From contig NZ_WEGK01000010.1 in NCBI RefSeq assembly GCF_009604405.1, positions 62,001 to 126,000 of the forward strand: a stretch of DNA of 64,000 bases, in the 5' to 3' direction. Shown piece after piece: positions 25,366 to 34,189 of this stretch. The stretch is from Nocardia macrotermitis. GTDB taxonomy: Bacteria > Actinomycetota > Actinomycetes > Mycobacteriales > Mycobacteriaceae. The number at the start of each line of letters is the position of its first letter. Position 1 is the stretch's first letter. Both the position numbers and the translations under genes were made by a program. The notes under the pieces were generated by a model. That model was not told where the DNA came from. It ran no database searches and worked only from the letters and a program-made list of their open reading frames with translations.

Positions 25366-26514
25366 TTACAGTCCGAGGGATTTGCTGATGATGGTCTTGA
25401 GTACCTCGCTGGTCCCGCCGTAGATGCGGGTCACCCGGGCATCGGCGTACAGCCGCGCGATGGGCGATTCGAGGATGTAGCCGTAACCGCCGTGCAGTTG
25501 CAGGCATCGGTCGATCACCCGGCCCTGCACCTCGGTGCAGAACAGTTTGGTCTTGGCGGCGTCGGCGGGATCCAGCTCACCGGCCACCAGCGCCGCGATG
25601 GCGGCGTCCAGAAGTGACTGTGCCGCTTCGAGTTCCGTGACGACGGCGGCCAATTCGAACTTGGTGTTCTGGAAGTGCGCGACCGGCTTGCCGAAGACCA
25701 CACGGTTCCGCACATAACCGGTCGTGAGCTCGATCGCCGCCCGCGTCTGCGCCACCGCGCCGACCGCGATCGCCAACCGCTCCTGCGCGAGATTGCGCCC
25801 GAGGTAGGAGAAGGCCGCCCCCTCCTCGCCCAGCCGATTCGCCACCGGCACAAGGACATTCGCGAAGGACAACTCCACGGTGTCCTGGGTGGGCAACCCG
25901 AGTTTGTCGAGCCTGCGTCCCACGGTGAAACCGGGCATCCCCTTCTCCACCACCAGCAGCGTCATACCCGCGCGGCGGTTGTCCGGGTCGTGCGACGTGC
26001 GGGCGGCGACGATGATCAGGTCGGCGTGGTATCCGCCGGTGATGAACGTCTTCGCGCCGTCGAGAACGTAGTGGTCGCCCTCGCGCACCGCCTTGGTCGC
26101 GATCCCGGCCAGATCCGAGCCGGTGCCGGGTTCACTCATCGCGATCGCGGTGTAGAGCGCGCCCGAGGCCAGTCCCGGGAACCAGCGCGCACGTTGCTCG
26201 GCGTCGGCCAGACCCAGGAAGTACGGCACCACCACGTCCAGATGGGTGCGCAGGCCGCCGAGGGTCACCCCGGCTCGCGCGCTCTCCTCCTGGATGACGA
26301 CGTGATAGCGATAATCGCGCTGTCCCCCACCGCCGTACTCCTCCGGCACCGAGGTACCCAGGATCCCCAATTCGCCCATGTCCGTGAACAATTCACGCGG
26401 CACCAGGCCCGCCCGACGCCAATCCTCGTACTCGGGCACGACCTTGCGCGTCAGGTAGTCGCGGACCAGGCCACGGAAGTCCTCGTGATCCTGGGTGAAC
26501 AGCGTGCGACGCAT
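25366..26514 (-). CDS. Acyl-CoA dehydrogenase
   Basis: A 382-residue FAD enzyme close to long-chain/isovaleryl types. AMSEPGTGSDLAGI binds FAD, LAQERLAIAVGA carries the probable catalytic Glu, and LQLHGGYGYILESPIARLY with RIYGGTSEV form the C-terminal domain. It catalyses the first oxidation of beta-oxidation and passes electrons to ETF. Of two consecutive ATGs, the second (26514) is better spaced from AAGGAG. It is the first gene of the leftward operon, divergent from the crotonase operon at 26760. Confidence 0.92.
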   Translation of the reverse strand: MRRTLFTQDHEDFRGLVRDYLTRKVVPEYEDWRRAGLVPRELFTDMGELGILGTSVPEEYGGGGQRDYRYHVVIQEESARAGVTLGGLRTHLDVVVPYFLGLADAEQRARWFPGLASGALYTAIAMSEPGTGSDLAGIATKAVREGDHYVLDGAKTFITGGYHADLIIVAARTSHDPDNRRAGMTLLVVEKGMPGFTVGRRLDKLGLPTQDTVELSFANVLVPVANRLGEEGAAFSYLGRNLAQERLAIAVGAVAQTRAAIELTTGYVRNRVVFGKPVAHFQNTKFELAAVVTELEAAQSLLDAAIAALVAGELDPADAAKTKLFCTEVQGRVIDRCLQLHGGYGYILESPIARLYADARVTRIYGGTSEVLKTIISKSLGL

Positions 26515-26610
26515 CATTCTCCTTCCGGCAGTGCATGTCACCGGATCGCAGTGCGCGTACCACCCCGGATCCGGCGTCGCACCGAGATACGGGCCCGCCG
26601 TCACCCTGCC

Positions 26611-26641
26611 TTAATTGAGTATACGCATTTACCGATATCGG
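26611..26641. promoter_or_regulatory. Divergent promoter of the beta-oxidation module with two dyads
   Basis: GAGTATACGC (26617-26626) matches GAGTATACTC at nine of ten positions, and the perfect palindrome CCGATATCGG (26632-26641) follows six bases later. They lie between the acyl-CoA dehydrogenase (start 26514) and crotonase (start 26760), so binding here could switch both operons. Confidence 0.5.
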
Positions 26642-26759
26642 ATGCTAACTTATGGATACACCCCTGAAAAGAGGGGTCCGATCGTACTGATCAGGAATCT
26701 CAATACTGGTCGGAAAGCTCGAGATGGGTAGCCGACCGGCTCGGCATGAAGGAGGCACG

Positions 26760-27524
26760 GTGTCGGACGAGGTAATGGTGCAGCGGCGCGGCCCGGTCAT
26801 GGTCATCACGATCAACCGCCCCGAGGTCAAGAACGCACTGAACGCCGGCGCGGCCGCGCGGGTGGCCGCCGCGGTGGACGAACTCGACGAATCCACCGAA
26901 CTGCGGGTCGCGGTGCTGACCGGCGCGGGCGGAACCTTCAGTGCGGGAATGGATCTCAAGGCGTGGCTGCGCGGCGAGAGCCCGGCCATCCCCGGCCGCG
27001 GACTGTGCGGGATCACCGAGACCCCGCCGCGCAAACCGCTGATCGCCGCGGTCGAGGGCTGGGCGCTGGCGGGTGGATTCGAACTGCTGCTGGCCTGCGA
27101 TCTCGTGGTGGCCGCCCGCACCGCGCGCTTCGGCGTTCCGGAGGTGAAACGTTCGCTGGTCGCGCGGGGCGGCGCGGCGCTGCAACTCCCCCGCCGCGTG
27201 CCGTTCGCCATCGCGATGGAACTGCTGCTGACCGGCGACCCGATCACCGCGCCGCGCGCCGCCGAGGTCGGCCTGGTCAACCGGCTCACCGACGAGGGCG
27301 GGGCCCTCACCGGCGCACTGGAACTGGCCGAAACCATCGCCGCCAACGGCCCGCTCGCCATCGCCGCGACCAAGCAGATCGCCCGCTCCACCGCCGACTG
27401 GACGCTCGCGGAAGGCTGGGCGCAGTCCGCCGAGATCGCCGCTCCCGTGTTCGCCTCGCGCGATGCCACCGAGGGCGCGACCGCGTTCGCCGAGAAGCGC
27501 GCACCGGTCTGGCAGGGCCGCTGA
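26760..27524 (+). CDS. Enoyl-CoA hydratase (crotonase)
   Basis: A 254-residue crotonase. The oxyanion-hole region AAVEGWALAGGFELLLACDL and the second motif RFGVPEVKRSL keep both catalytic Glu positions, so true hydratase activity is expected. It hydrates the enoyl-CoA produced by the acyl-CoA dehydrogenases across the divergent promoter. GTG 26760 has a perfect AAGGAGG 5 bases upstream; the longer frame from 26724 lacks one. It is the first gene of the rightward operon. Confidence 0.92.
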   Translation: MSDEVMVQRRGPVMVITINRPEVKNALNAGAAARVAAAVDELDESTELRVAVLTGAGGTFSAGMDLKAWLRGESPAIPGRGLCGITETPPRKPLIAAVEGWALAGGFELLLACDLVVAARTARFGVPEVKRSLVARGGAALQLPRRVPFAIAMELLLTGDPITAPRAAEVGLVNRLTDEGGALTGALELAETIAANGPLAIAATKQIARSTADWTLAEGWAQSAEIAAPVFASRDATEGATAFAEKRAPVWQGR

Positions 27525-27549
27525 TGGCGGGCCGAGCGGGAGCGCGATC

Positions 27550-28743
27550 ATGACCACCGGCCCGCTCGCGGGCTGCCGGATCGTCGAACTCGGCGGCATC
27601 GGCCCGGGCCCGTTCGCCGGCATGCTGCTCGCGGACCTCGGTGCCGAAGTGGTGCGCATCGACCGCCCCGAGCAGCTGAACGACCCGGATGCGGGCGGGC
27701 CCGCCGATGTGATCAATCGCGGAAAACGTTCGGCCGTCATCGATCTCAAACATCCGGACGGCGCGGCGACCGTGCTGGGTCTGATCGATCGCGCCGACGC
27801 GCTGATCGAGGGTTTCCGTCCGGGCGTCACCGAACGCCTCGGCATCGGCCCGCACGAATGCCTCGCCCGCAATCCCCGGCTGGTCTACGGCCGGATGACC
27901 GGCTGGGGTCAGGACGGACCGCTGTCCGCGGCGGCCGGACACGATATCGGCTACATCGCGTTGACCGGAGCGCTCGGCGCGATCGGCGACGCGGGCGGCC
28001 CGCCGCAGATCCCGCTCAATCTGCTCGGCGACTTCGGCGGCGGCGCTTGCTATCTCGTGATCGGCATCCTCGCGGCCCTGCACGCCGCGCAACGAACCGG
28101 CCACGGTCAGGTGGTGGACGCGGCCATCGTCGATGGCACCACTCATCTGCTGGCAAGCCCACTCGCCAAACTCGCGCGCGGGGCGTGGACCGATGAGCGC
28201 GGCGTCAATCAGCTCGACGGCGGCTGGCCGTTCTACGCCGTCTACGCCACCCGCGACGGCCGCCACATGGCCGTCGGCGCGCTCGAGGCCAAGTTCTACC
28301 GGCAGCTGATCGAGCTGCTCGAACTCGACGTCGATCCCGAACACCAGCACGACCGCTCCACCTGGCCGGAGTTGAAATCCCAACTGACACAACGATTCGC
28401 CGAGCGAACCCGGGACGAGTGGGCCGCACTGTTCGAGGGCACCGACGCCTGCGTCGCACCGGTCCTGGGACTCACCGAGGCCGCCCGCCATCCCCACCTG
28501 GCCGCCCGCGCGAGCCTGCTGACCCGCGACGGCGTCGTCCAGCCCAATGCCGCGCCCCGATTCTCCGCGACCCCGGCCACCCCGGGAGCCGCCGCGCCCC
28601 GAGTCGGCACCGATACCGCACAGGTCTTGCGAGACTGGGGCATCGAGAACGTGGACGCACTGATCACCGGCGGCGCGGCCCACTGCGCCGACAACACCGC
28701 GAACCGCGAACCGAATTCGCCAGCGAGAGGACAGATTTCATGA
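27550..28743 (+). CDS. Alpha-methylacyl-CoA racemase-like CaiB/BaiF protein
   Basis: A 397-residue family III CoA-transferase-fold enzyme. It opens LAGCRIVELGGIGPGPFAGM and keeps the racemase-type His (GHDIGYIALTG) and Asp (NLLGDFGGG), with a Glu in VGALEAKFY, matching the His/Asp/Glu set of AMACR/MCR. It should epimerise 2-methyl-branched acyl-CoAs so beta-oxidation can proceed. The last 20 residues are an unusual hydrophilic tail. It starts 25 bases after the crotonase and its TGA overlaps the thiolase ATG. Confidence 0.88.
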   Translation: MTTGPLAGCRIVELGGIGPGPFAGMLLADLGAEVVRIDRPEQLNDPDAGGPADVINRGKRSAVIDLKHPDGAATVLGLIDRADALIEGFRPGVTERLGIGPHECLARNPRLVYGRMTGWGQDGPLSAAAGHDIGYIALTGALGAIGDAGGPPQIPLNLLGDFGGGACYLVIGILAALHAAQRTGHGQVVDAAIVDGTTHLLASPLAKLARGAWTDERGVNQLDGGWPFYAVYATRDGRHMAVGALEAKFYRQLIELLELDVDPEHQHDRSTWPELKSQLTQRFAERTRDEWAALFEGTDACVAPVLGLTEAARHPHLAARASLLTRDGVVQPNAAPRFSATPATPGAAAPRVGTDTAQVLRDWGIENVDALITGGAAHCADNTANREPNSPARGQIS

Positions 28744-29885
28744 GAGAAGCCGTCATCGTCGACGCCGTCCGCACCCCGATCGGCAAACGCAACGGCACCC
28801 TGGGTCCGGTGCACGCGGCCGATCTGTCGGCCGAGGTGCTCACCGCCCTCGCCCGGCGCACCGGCATCGATCCGGGCACCGTGGACGACGTGATCTGGGG
28901 ATGCGTCACCCAGATCGGCGACCAATCCAGCAATATCGGACGTTTCGCGGTGCTCGCGGCGGGCTGGCCCGAACACGTGCCCGGCGTGACCATCAACCGC
29001 GCCTGCGGCTCCAGCCAGCAGGCGGTGGACCACGCCGCGCACGCGGTGATGGCCGGACAGTACGACCTGGTCGTCGCGGGCGGCGTGGAGACGATGACCC
29101 GCGTCCCGCTCGGCTCGCACCGCACCACCGGGCAGCCCTACGGCCCGAAAGCGCTTGCGCGCTATGACAATTTCGAGTTCAACCAGGGCATCGGCGCGGA
29201 ACTCATGGTCGAGCGCTGGGGCTTCACCCGCGCCCAGCTGGACGAGTTCGCCGCCCGCTCGCACGCCAACGCCGCCGCCGCGATCGACGCGGGCGTCTTC
29301 GACGATCACCTGGTCCCGGTGGAGGTAGAGGGTACGAAATTCACCGTCGACGAGGGTCTGCGGCGCGGCACCTCGGTGACCACGCTCGCCAAGTTGAAGC
29401 CGTCGTTCAAACCGGACGGCGTCATCCACGCGGGTAACTCCTCCCAGATCGCCGACGGCGCGGCCGCGCTGCTGATCACCACCCCCGAACGCGCCCGCGA
29501 GCTGGGGCTGACGCCGATCGCACGGTATCACAGCGGCGCGGTCAGCGGCGCGGACCCGATCACCATGCTCACCGGGCCGATCCCCGCGACCGAGAAGGTG
29601 TTGCGGCGGGCCGGGCTGAGCGTGGACGATATCGGCGTCTTCGAGGTCAACGAGGCGTTCGCCCCGGTGCCGCTGGCCTGGCTGGCCGAGACCGGGGCCG
29701 ATCCGGATCGGGTCAACCCGCTGGGCGGCGCGATCGGCGTCGGCCATCCGCTCGGCGCGTCGGGTGCGATCCTGATGACCCGGCTGCTGGCCCGGATGCG
29801 CCGGGAAGAGTTGCGCTACGGGTTGCAGACGATGTGCGAGGGCGGCGGCACCGCCAACGCGACCATCCTCGAATTGCTTTCCTGA
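28740..29885 (+). CDS. Acetyl-CoA acyltransferase (thiolase)
   Basis: A 381-residue degradative thiolase. The nucleophile Cys is in INRACGSSQQAVD, the His in GVGHPLGASGA and the second Cys in CEGGGTAN, so the full catalytic set is present. It cleaves 3-ketoacyl-CoA with CoA to close the beta-oxidation round. ATG 28740 overlaps the racemase stop and has GAGAGGA upstream. A gap of 31 bp separates it from the GntR-type regulator. Confidence 0.93.
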   Translation: MREAVIVDAVRTPIGKRNGTLGPVHAADLSAEVLTALARRTGIDPGTVDDVIWGCVTQIGDQSSNIGRFAVLAAGWPEHVPGVTINRACGSSQQAVDHAAHAVMAGQYDLVVAGGVETMTRVPLGSHRTTGQPYGPKALARYDNFEFNQGIGAELMVERWGFTRAQLDEFAARSHANAAAAIDAGVFDDHLVPVEVEGTKFTVDEGLRRGTSVTTLAKLKPSFKPDGVIHAGNSSQIADGAAALLITTPERARELGLTPIARYHSGAVSGADPITMLTGPIPATEKVLRRAGLSVDDIGVFEVNEAFAPVPLAWLAETGADPDRVNPLGGAIGVGHPLGASGAILMTRLLARMRREELRYGLQTMCEGGGTANATILELLS

Positions 29886-29916
29886 ACAACCGATTTCGCA
29901 CCAGGAATGGGCCCAC

Positions 29917-31404
29917 ATGTCGACCGCCGTCGAGCTCGACCCCGCCGACCCCGATCCCGAGTCCGGGGTCGAATCCGGCCTGCCCGTAGGGAAACTCGCC
30001 GCGCAGGTCGCCCGGCAGATCGAGGAGACGGTCATCCGCCGCGGCTGGCCGGTGGGTGAGCTGCTCGGGTCGGAGGTGGGCCTGCGCGAGCGGTTCGGGG
30101 TGAGCCGGGCGGTGCTGCGCGAGGCGGTGCGACTGGTCGAACATCACCAGGTCGCGCGGATGCGGCGCGGCCCGAACGGCGGTCTGTTCGTGTGTGCGCC
30201 CGACGCCGGGCCCGCCACCCGGGCCATCGTGATCTACCTGGAGTACGTCGGCACCGGCGTGGACGATCTGCTCGAGGCGCGGCTGCTGCTCGAACCGCTC
30301 GCGGCCCGCCTCGCCGCGGATCGCGTCAGCGAGGACGGAATCGCCACGCTGCGTGGGCATATCGACACCGAACAGCGGCTGCTGGCCGAGACCGCCATCC
30401 TCGACGACCCGCTGCACACCCTGTTGGGGCAGATGTCCGGGAATCCGGCACTGCACCTGTTCATCGACGTGCTCACCCGGCTCACCGGACGTTACGCGCA
30501 CACCTCCCGGCGCATCTCGCGCACCGAGATGCTGACCGCGAAACACGATTCGCACCGGGACCACCGCGCGGTGGTGGAGGCGGTGATCGCGGGCGAGGGG
30601 GCGCGCGCGGAAACTCTGCTGGGCAAACACCTTGCGGGAGTGTCGGATTGGATCGACAAGCATCGCGTGCGCCGGGCGACGCGGATCGCGGGTGCGGTGA
30701 TCGAACCGGAGATCGTCGAGGGCCCGCGCGCCAAACTGGCCGAGGTCGTCGCCGCCCGCATCCACGACGACATCGCAGCGCGCGGTTGGCAACTCGGCAT
30801 GGTGCTCGGCTCCGAGTCGGATCTGTTGTCCCGGTACGAGATCAGCCGCGCGGTGCTGCGCGAGGCGATCCGCATCCTGGAGTATCACTCCGTGGCCCGG
30901 ATGCGTCGCGGACCGGGCGGCGGGCTGATCGTCTGCTCACCCGAACCGCAGGCGAGCATCGATACGATGGCGCTGTTCCTGGAGTACCAGGGGGTGAGCG
31001 CGGACGATCTGCGCCTGGTGCGCAACGCGATCGAGCTGGGTGTGGTCGCGCGGGTGACCGAACGTTGCGCCGCACAGGAATCCGGCACCGCGGACCGGCT
31101 CACCGCGGCGGTGCGCTGGCCGGTCGAGGGGCCGACCGGCAATCCGCGCAAGGCCGACCTGTTCCACACCGAATTGGCCGCTGCCGCAGGCAATCCCGTG
31201 CTCTCGCTGTTCGGATCGATCATCACCGAACTGTTCCGGCGGCACGCGGCCGCACACGACCGGCCGCTACCGGGCGATCGCGCCGCCGAAGAGGTGCGGC
31301 AGGTGCATCAGCACATCCTGGACGCGATCCAGGCGGGGGACGCGGGACTGGCGCGTCATCGGATGCGGCGGCATCTCGACGCGCTGAGCCACTGGTGGCA
31401 TTGA
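29917..31404 (+). CDS. Tandem-duplicated GntR/FCD regulator
   Basis: A 495-residue protein made of two complete FadR-type units. Winged helix 1 (about residues 27-92) and winged helix 2 (about 272-335) share long near-identical motifs: SRAVLREA(V/I)R and VARMRRGP(N/G)GGL. Each is followed by a helical FCD ligand-binding domain (about 105-245 and 345-490). A single chain may thus act as a built-in dimer on a palindromic operator. It lies at the end of the crotonase-racemase-thiolase operon and probably regulates it or neighbours in response to an acyl-CoA. Confidence 0.9.
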   Translation: MSTAVELDPADPDPESGVESGLPVGKLAAQVARQIEETVIRRGWPVGELLGSEVGLRERFGVSRAVLREAVRLVEHHQVARMRRGPNGGLFVCAPDAGPATRAIVIYLEYVGTGVDDLLEARLLLEPLAARLAADRVSEDGIATLRGHIDTEQRLLAETAILDDPLHTLLGQMSGNPALHLFIDVLTRLTGRYAHTSRRISRTEMLTAKHDSHRDHRAVVEAVIAGEGARAETLLGKHLAGVSDWIDKHRVRRATRIAGAVIEPEIVEGPRAKLAEVVAARIHDDIAARGWQLGMVLGSESDLLSRYEISRAVLREAIRILEYHSVARMRRGPGGGLIVCSPEPQASIDTMALFLEYQGVSADDLRLVRNAIELGVVARVTERCAAQESGTADRLTAAVRWPVEGPTGNPRKADLFHTELAAAAGNPVLSLFGSIITELFRRHAAAHDRPLPGDRAAEEVRQVHQHILDAIQAGDAGLARHRMRRHLDALSHWWH

Positions 31405-31465
31405 CACCGAGCATCCCACTCAGCGGAAATCTCCCGCACCGGCGCCGACAACTCTTTCCACTGAA

Positions 31466-31481
31466 GAGTATTGAGAGTACT
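31466..31481. promoter_or_regulatory. Tandem GAGTAT-like repeats before the mycofactocin-type SDR
   Basis: GAGTATT (31466-31472) is followed by GAGTACT (31475-31481). The arrangement resembles, on the opposite strand, the tandem TACACTC/TATACTC pair at 17990-18006. They lie about 60-75 bases before the SDR start at 31540. Confidence 0.4.
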
Positions 31482-31539
31482 GAATATCGGCGATCTCACT
31501 AGGCTCACGAGGCAGCATTCGGATCGGAAGGAGCCTGCC

Positions 31540-32403
31540 ATGGGCAGAGTTCAGGACAAGGTCGTGTTCATCACCGGCGCGGCGCGCGGACAGGGCCGCG
31601 CCCACGCGATTCGGCTCGCGGAGGAGGGCGCGGACATCATCGCCGTCGACATCTGCGCGGATATCGACACCAACCCCTACCCCCTGGCCCGGCGCGAGGA
31701 TCTGGACGAGACCGTGCGCCTGGTGGAGAAGGCGGGGCGGCGCGCGGTGGCCCGGGTCGCCGACGTCCGCGATGCCGCCGCGCTGAAATCCGCGGTGGAC
31801 GACGGCGTCGCCGCCTTCGGCCGCCTGGACGCGGTGGTGGCGCAGGCATCCATCGCCCCGCTCGGAATCGACCGGGGCACACAGGCTTTCATCGATGTGG
31901 TGGCCGTCGGATGCAACGGCGTCGTGCACGCCGTGCAGGCCGCGCTCCCGTACCTCACCGCGGGCGGCTCGATCATCGCTACCGGCTCGATCGCGGCGCT
32001 GGCCACCGCCACCACGGACAATCCGGCCCTGGGACCGGGCGGCCTGGGCTACTCCTTCGCCAAACGCACCGTCGCCTCGTTCATCCACGACCTGGGCACG
32101 GTGCTGATGCCGCACCAGATCCGCGTCAACGCCATCCACCCCGCCAACGTCAACACCGCCATGCTGCACAACGAGGCGATGTACCGGGCCTTCCGCCCCG
32201 ACCTCGAACATCCGGTCCGCGAGGACGCCATGCCGAGCTTCCCCGCGACGACCGGCATGGGCAACCCGTACGTCGAACCCGAGGACATCGCCGATATGGT
32301 CCTGTTCCTGGTCTCCGACGAATCCAAGTGGGTGACGGGCATGCAGATGCGCGTCGACTCGGGCGGCTACCTGAAGAAGCGCCCGCAGCAGCCGGTCTTC
32401 TGA
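31540..32403 (+). CDS. Mycofactocin-coupled SDR
   Basis: A 287-residue SDR with TGAARGQGRAHAIRLAEEGADII and the subfamily loop DICADIDTNPYPLARREDLDE. The active-site Ser is in ATGSIAALAT; YSFAK supplies Tyr-Lys. As for the paralogue at 15729, it probably needs mycofactocin, whose biosynthetic genes are not in this window. The usual NNAG is changed to AQAS (VVAQASIAPLG), a small departure. ATG 31540 has AAGGAG 7 bases upstream. It stands alone between the GntR gene and a strong terminator. Confidence 0.88.
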   Translation: MGRVQDKVVFITGAARGQGRAHAIRLAEEGADIIAVDICADIDTNPYPLARREDLDETVRLVEKAGRRAVARVADVRDAAALKSAVDDGVAAFGRLDAVVAQASIAPLGIDRGTQAFIDVVAVGCNGVVHAVQAALPYLTAGGSIIATGSIAALATATTDNPALGPGGLGYSFAKRTVASFIHDLGTVLMPHQIRVNAIHPANVNTAMLHNEAMYRAFRPDLEHPVREDAMPSFPATTGMGNPYVEPEDIADMVLFLVSDESKWVTGMQMRVDSGGYLKKRPQQPVF

Positions 32404-32419
32404 GACTCCCCGCAACGTC

Positions 32420-32464
32420 GAATGCCCTGTCCCGCAGTGGATCACACTGCGGGACAGGGCATTC
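32420..32464. terminator. Perfect 20-bp hairpin between convergent genes
   Basis: Bases 32420-32439 pair without mismatch with 32445-32464 around the 5-base loop GATCA. It separates the + strand SDR from the minus-strand VOC gene and should stop transcription from both sides. Confidence 0.85.
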
Positions 32465-32484
32465 CGATTCCGACGAGCACTGAC

Positions 32485-32967
32485 TCACTCCGGGGTGCGC
32501 TCGCGCAGATAGACAGCGAGATCCGGAATCCTCGTGCGATCCACGATTTCGATCCGCACCCCGTCCGGCGAGACGTGGAAGGCGAAGATGGACGGGGCGA
32601 CGCCGTCGATCACCGCACACACCTCCCGCTCGAATCCCGCCTCCTCCAACAATTTCGAGGTCGCGGCCAGATCGTCACAGAAGTAACCGAGGTGATGCGT
32701 CGCCAACCGCGGCGTCGCCTCCCACAACGTCCCGGGAACCTCCTGGACGAGTTCGATGCGCGGAGCGTCCAGCGAGTAGACGTACCGCATCTCGAGCGTG
32801 CGATCCTCGTCACCGATGCGTACCGGAACCTCGTTGACGAGCGTTTTCGTCCAACGGTACCCGGCCAGCTCGCCCATCCGGACCTTCGCGGCCTCCAGAT
32901 CCGGCACCACGATCCCGGTGTGATAGAAATCCTCGGCCTGCAAGGGATTCGCCGACACTGTCACCAT
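32485..32967 (-). CDS. VOC family (methylmalonyl-CoA epimerase/glyoxalase-like) protein
   Basis: A 160-residue single-chain VOC protein: DFYHTGIVVPDLEAAKVRMG gives the first His, THHLGYFCDDLAATSKLLE the middle ligand and VRIEIVDR the final Glu strand. Such proteins isomerise or cleave small metal-chelating substrates. ATG 32967 overlaps the P450 stop; GTG 32964 is an alternative. It is the last gene of the leftward CoA-transferase/P450/VOC group and is followed by a strong terminator. Confidence 0.82.
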   Translation of the reverse strand: MVTVSANPLQAEDFYHTGIVVPDLEAAKVRMGELAGYRWTKTLVNEVPVRIGDEDRTLEMRYVYSLDAPRIELVQEVPGTLWEATPRLATHHLGYFCDDLAATSKLLEEAGFEREVCAVIDGVAPSIFAFHVSPDGVRIEIVDRTRIPDLAVYLRERTPE

Positions 32968-34160
32968 TCCAATCGCAACGAGGTGAGCCCGTACATGTTG
33001 CCGGTCTCCTGAAGGTCCTGTCCGGGTGCGAGCCGGTAATCGGGAATTCGCTTGTGCCACTCCTGAACCGCGACGTTGAGTTCCAGCCGGGCCAGATGCG
33101 AGCCCAGGCAGCGATGCGGCCCGGACCCGAACGCGACGTGGTCGGTGTTCGTGCGATGCAGATCCACCTCGAGCGGATTCTCGTAACGCTCCGGATCGCG
33201 GTTGGTCACCGACAGCGGCAGCATCACCATCTCCCCCGATTTGACCGGGCAGCCACCGACCTCGGTGTCGCGCACGGCTTTTCGGGCCGGAATCACCGGC
33301 GAGTACACCCGCAGGATCTCCTCCACTGCGGTGCCGATCAGCGACGGGTCCGCGACGATCTCCCGACGCTGCTCCGGGTGTGTGGCGAAGTGATAGAAGG
33401 TCCAGCCCAGCGTGATCGGCACCGTGTCGAATCCCGCCTGGAACAGCAGCAGGCACAGCGCGTGCAGATCCCCGTGGCTGATCTGTTCGCCGTCGATCGA
33501 CCAGGTCATGGCGCGGGAGATCAGATCGTCGCGGGGCTGTTCGCGCCGCGCGGTGATCTGCTCCTCGAAGTAGGCCGACACCTCCGCGATGGCGGCGAGC
33601 TGCCGGCTGCCGTCGGGATCCTGCTCGTGGGTCAGGTGCAGGATCTCGTGCACCCAGCCCAGGAAGGTGTCCAGATCCTGTTCGGGCAGGCCCAGCAGCC
33701 GCATGACGACCTTGGTCGGGAACCGGCGGGTGAATTCCCCGAGCACGTCGGCCGAGCCGCGGCCGGACAGCTCGTCGATCAGCTCGATCGCCAGCTCCCG
33801 GACCTCGGCCTCGCTGTTCGCGGCCGTCTTCGGCGAGAAGTCCGCCCCCAGCAGCCGCCGCCACTTGGTGTGCACGGGCGGATCCAGCATCTCGGGAATC
33901 CACAGGAATTGCGGATCCGGATTGAGCGCGGTCACCGAGGTGTTGGAGAAGGTGCGCCAGTCCTGCAGCGCCCGCTGGATCGCCGGTCCGTCGGTGACGA
34001 CCCAGAATCCGCTCGCGACGGTGCTGCGAAATCCGTTGTGGCTCGCGGCCATTCGATCCCAGTGCTGCTGATGACTCAGCACCGGGCCGGGCGTGCGATT
34101 GTCGAAGTCGTAGGCGGGCACACCCTCGTAGGTGCTGTCGCTGTCGACCGGTGTACTCAT
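32961..34160 (-). CDS. Cytochrome P450
   Basis: A 399-residue soluble P450. The I-helix motif AGFDT, ExxR motif EEILR and heme loop FGSGPHRCLGSHLARLE (Cys near residue 350) are intact. The style is that of CYP families that hydroxylate steroids, terpenoids or fatty acids in actinomycetes. ATG 34160 has GAGGGG 7 bases upstream. It lies 29 bp behind a CoA-transferase, so the product may be activated as a CoA ester. Electron partners must come from elsewhere; the ferredoxin/reductase at 58.6-60.2 kb are possible donors. Confidence 0.93.
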   Translation of the reverse strand: MSTPVDSDSTYEGVPAYDFDNRTPGPVLSHQQHWDRMAASHNGFRSTVASGFWVVTDGPAIQRALQDWRTFSNTSVTALNPDPQFLWIPEMLDPPVHTKWRRLLGADFSPKTAANSEAEVRELAIELIDELSGRGSADVLGEFTRRFPTKVVMRLLGLPEQDLDTFLGWVHEILHLTHEQDPDGSRQLAAIAEVSAYFEEQITARREQPRDDLISRAMTWSIDGEQISHGDLHALCLLLFQAGFDTVPITLGWTFYHFATHPEQRREIVADPSLIGTAVEEILRVYSPVIPARKAVRDTEVGGCPVKSGEMVMLPLSVTNRDPERYENPLEVDLHRTNTDHVAFGSGPHRCLGSHLARLELNVAVQEWHKRIPDYRLAPGQDLQETGNMYGLTSLRLEW

Positions 34161-34189
34161 GGTTACCCCTCTGCGGTGGTGGATGGTCG

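Noticed and set aside
32420..32464. 20-bp inverted repeat as a transposon end
   Set aside because: It lies exactly between two convergent stops with a 5-base loop, so a terminator is the simpler reading.
32968..33903. N-terminal extension of the VOC gene by about 310 codons
   Set aside because: The extension runs through the P450 heme region in another frame; the VOC start at 32967 fits the family length.
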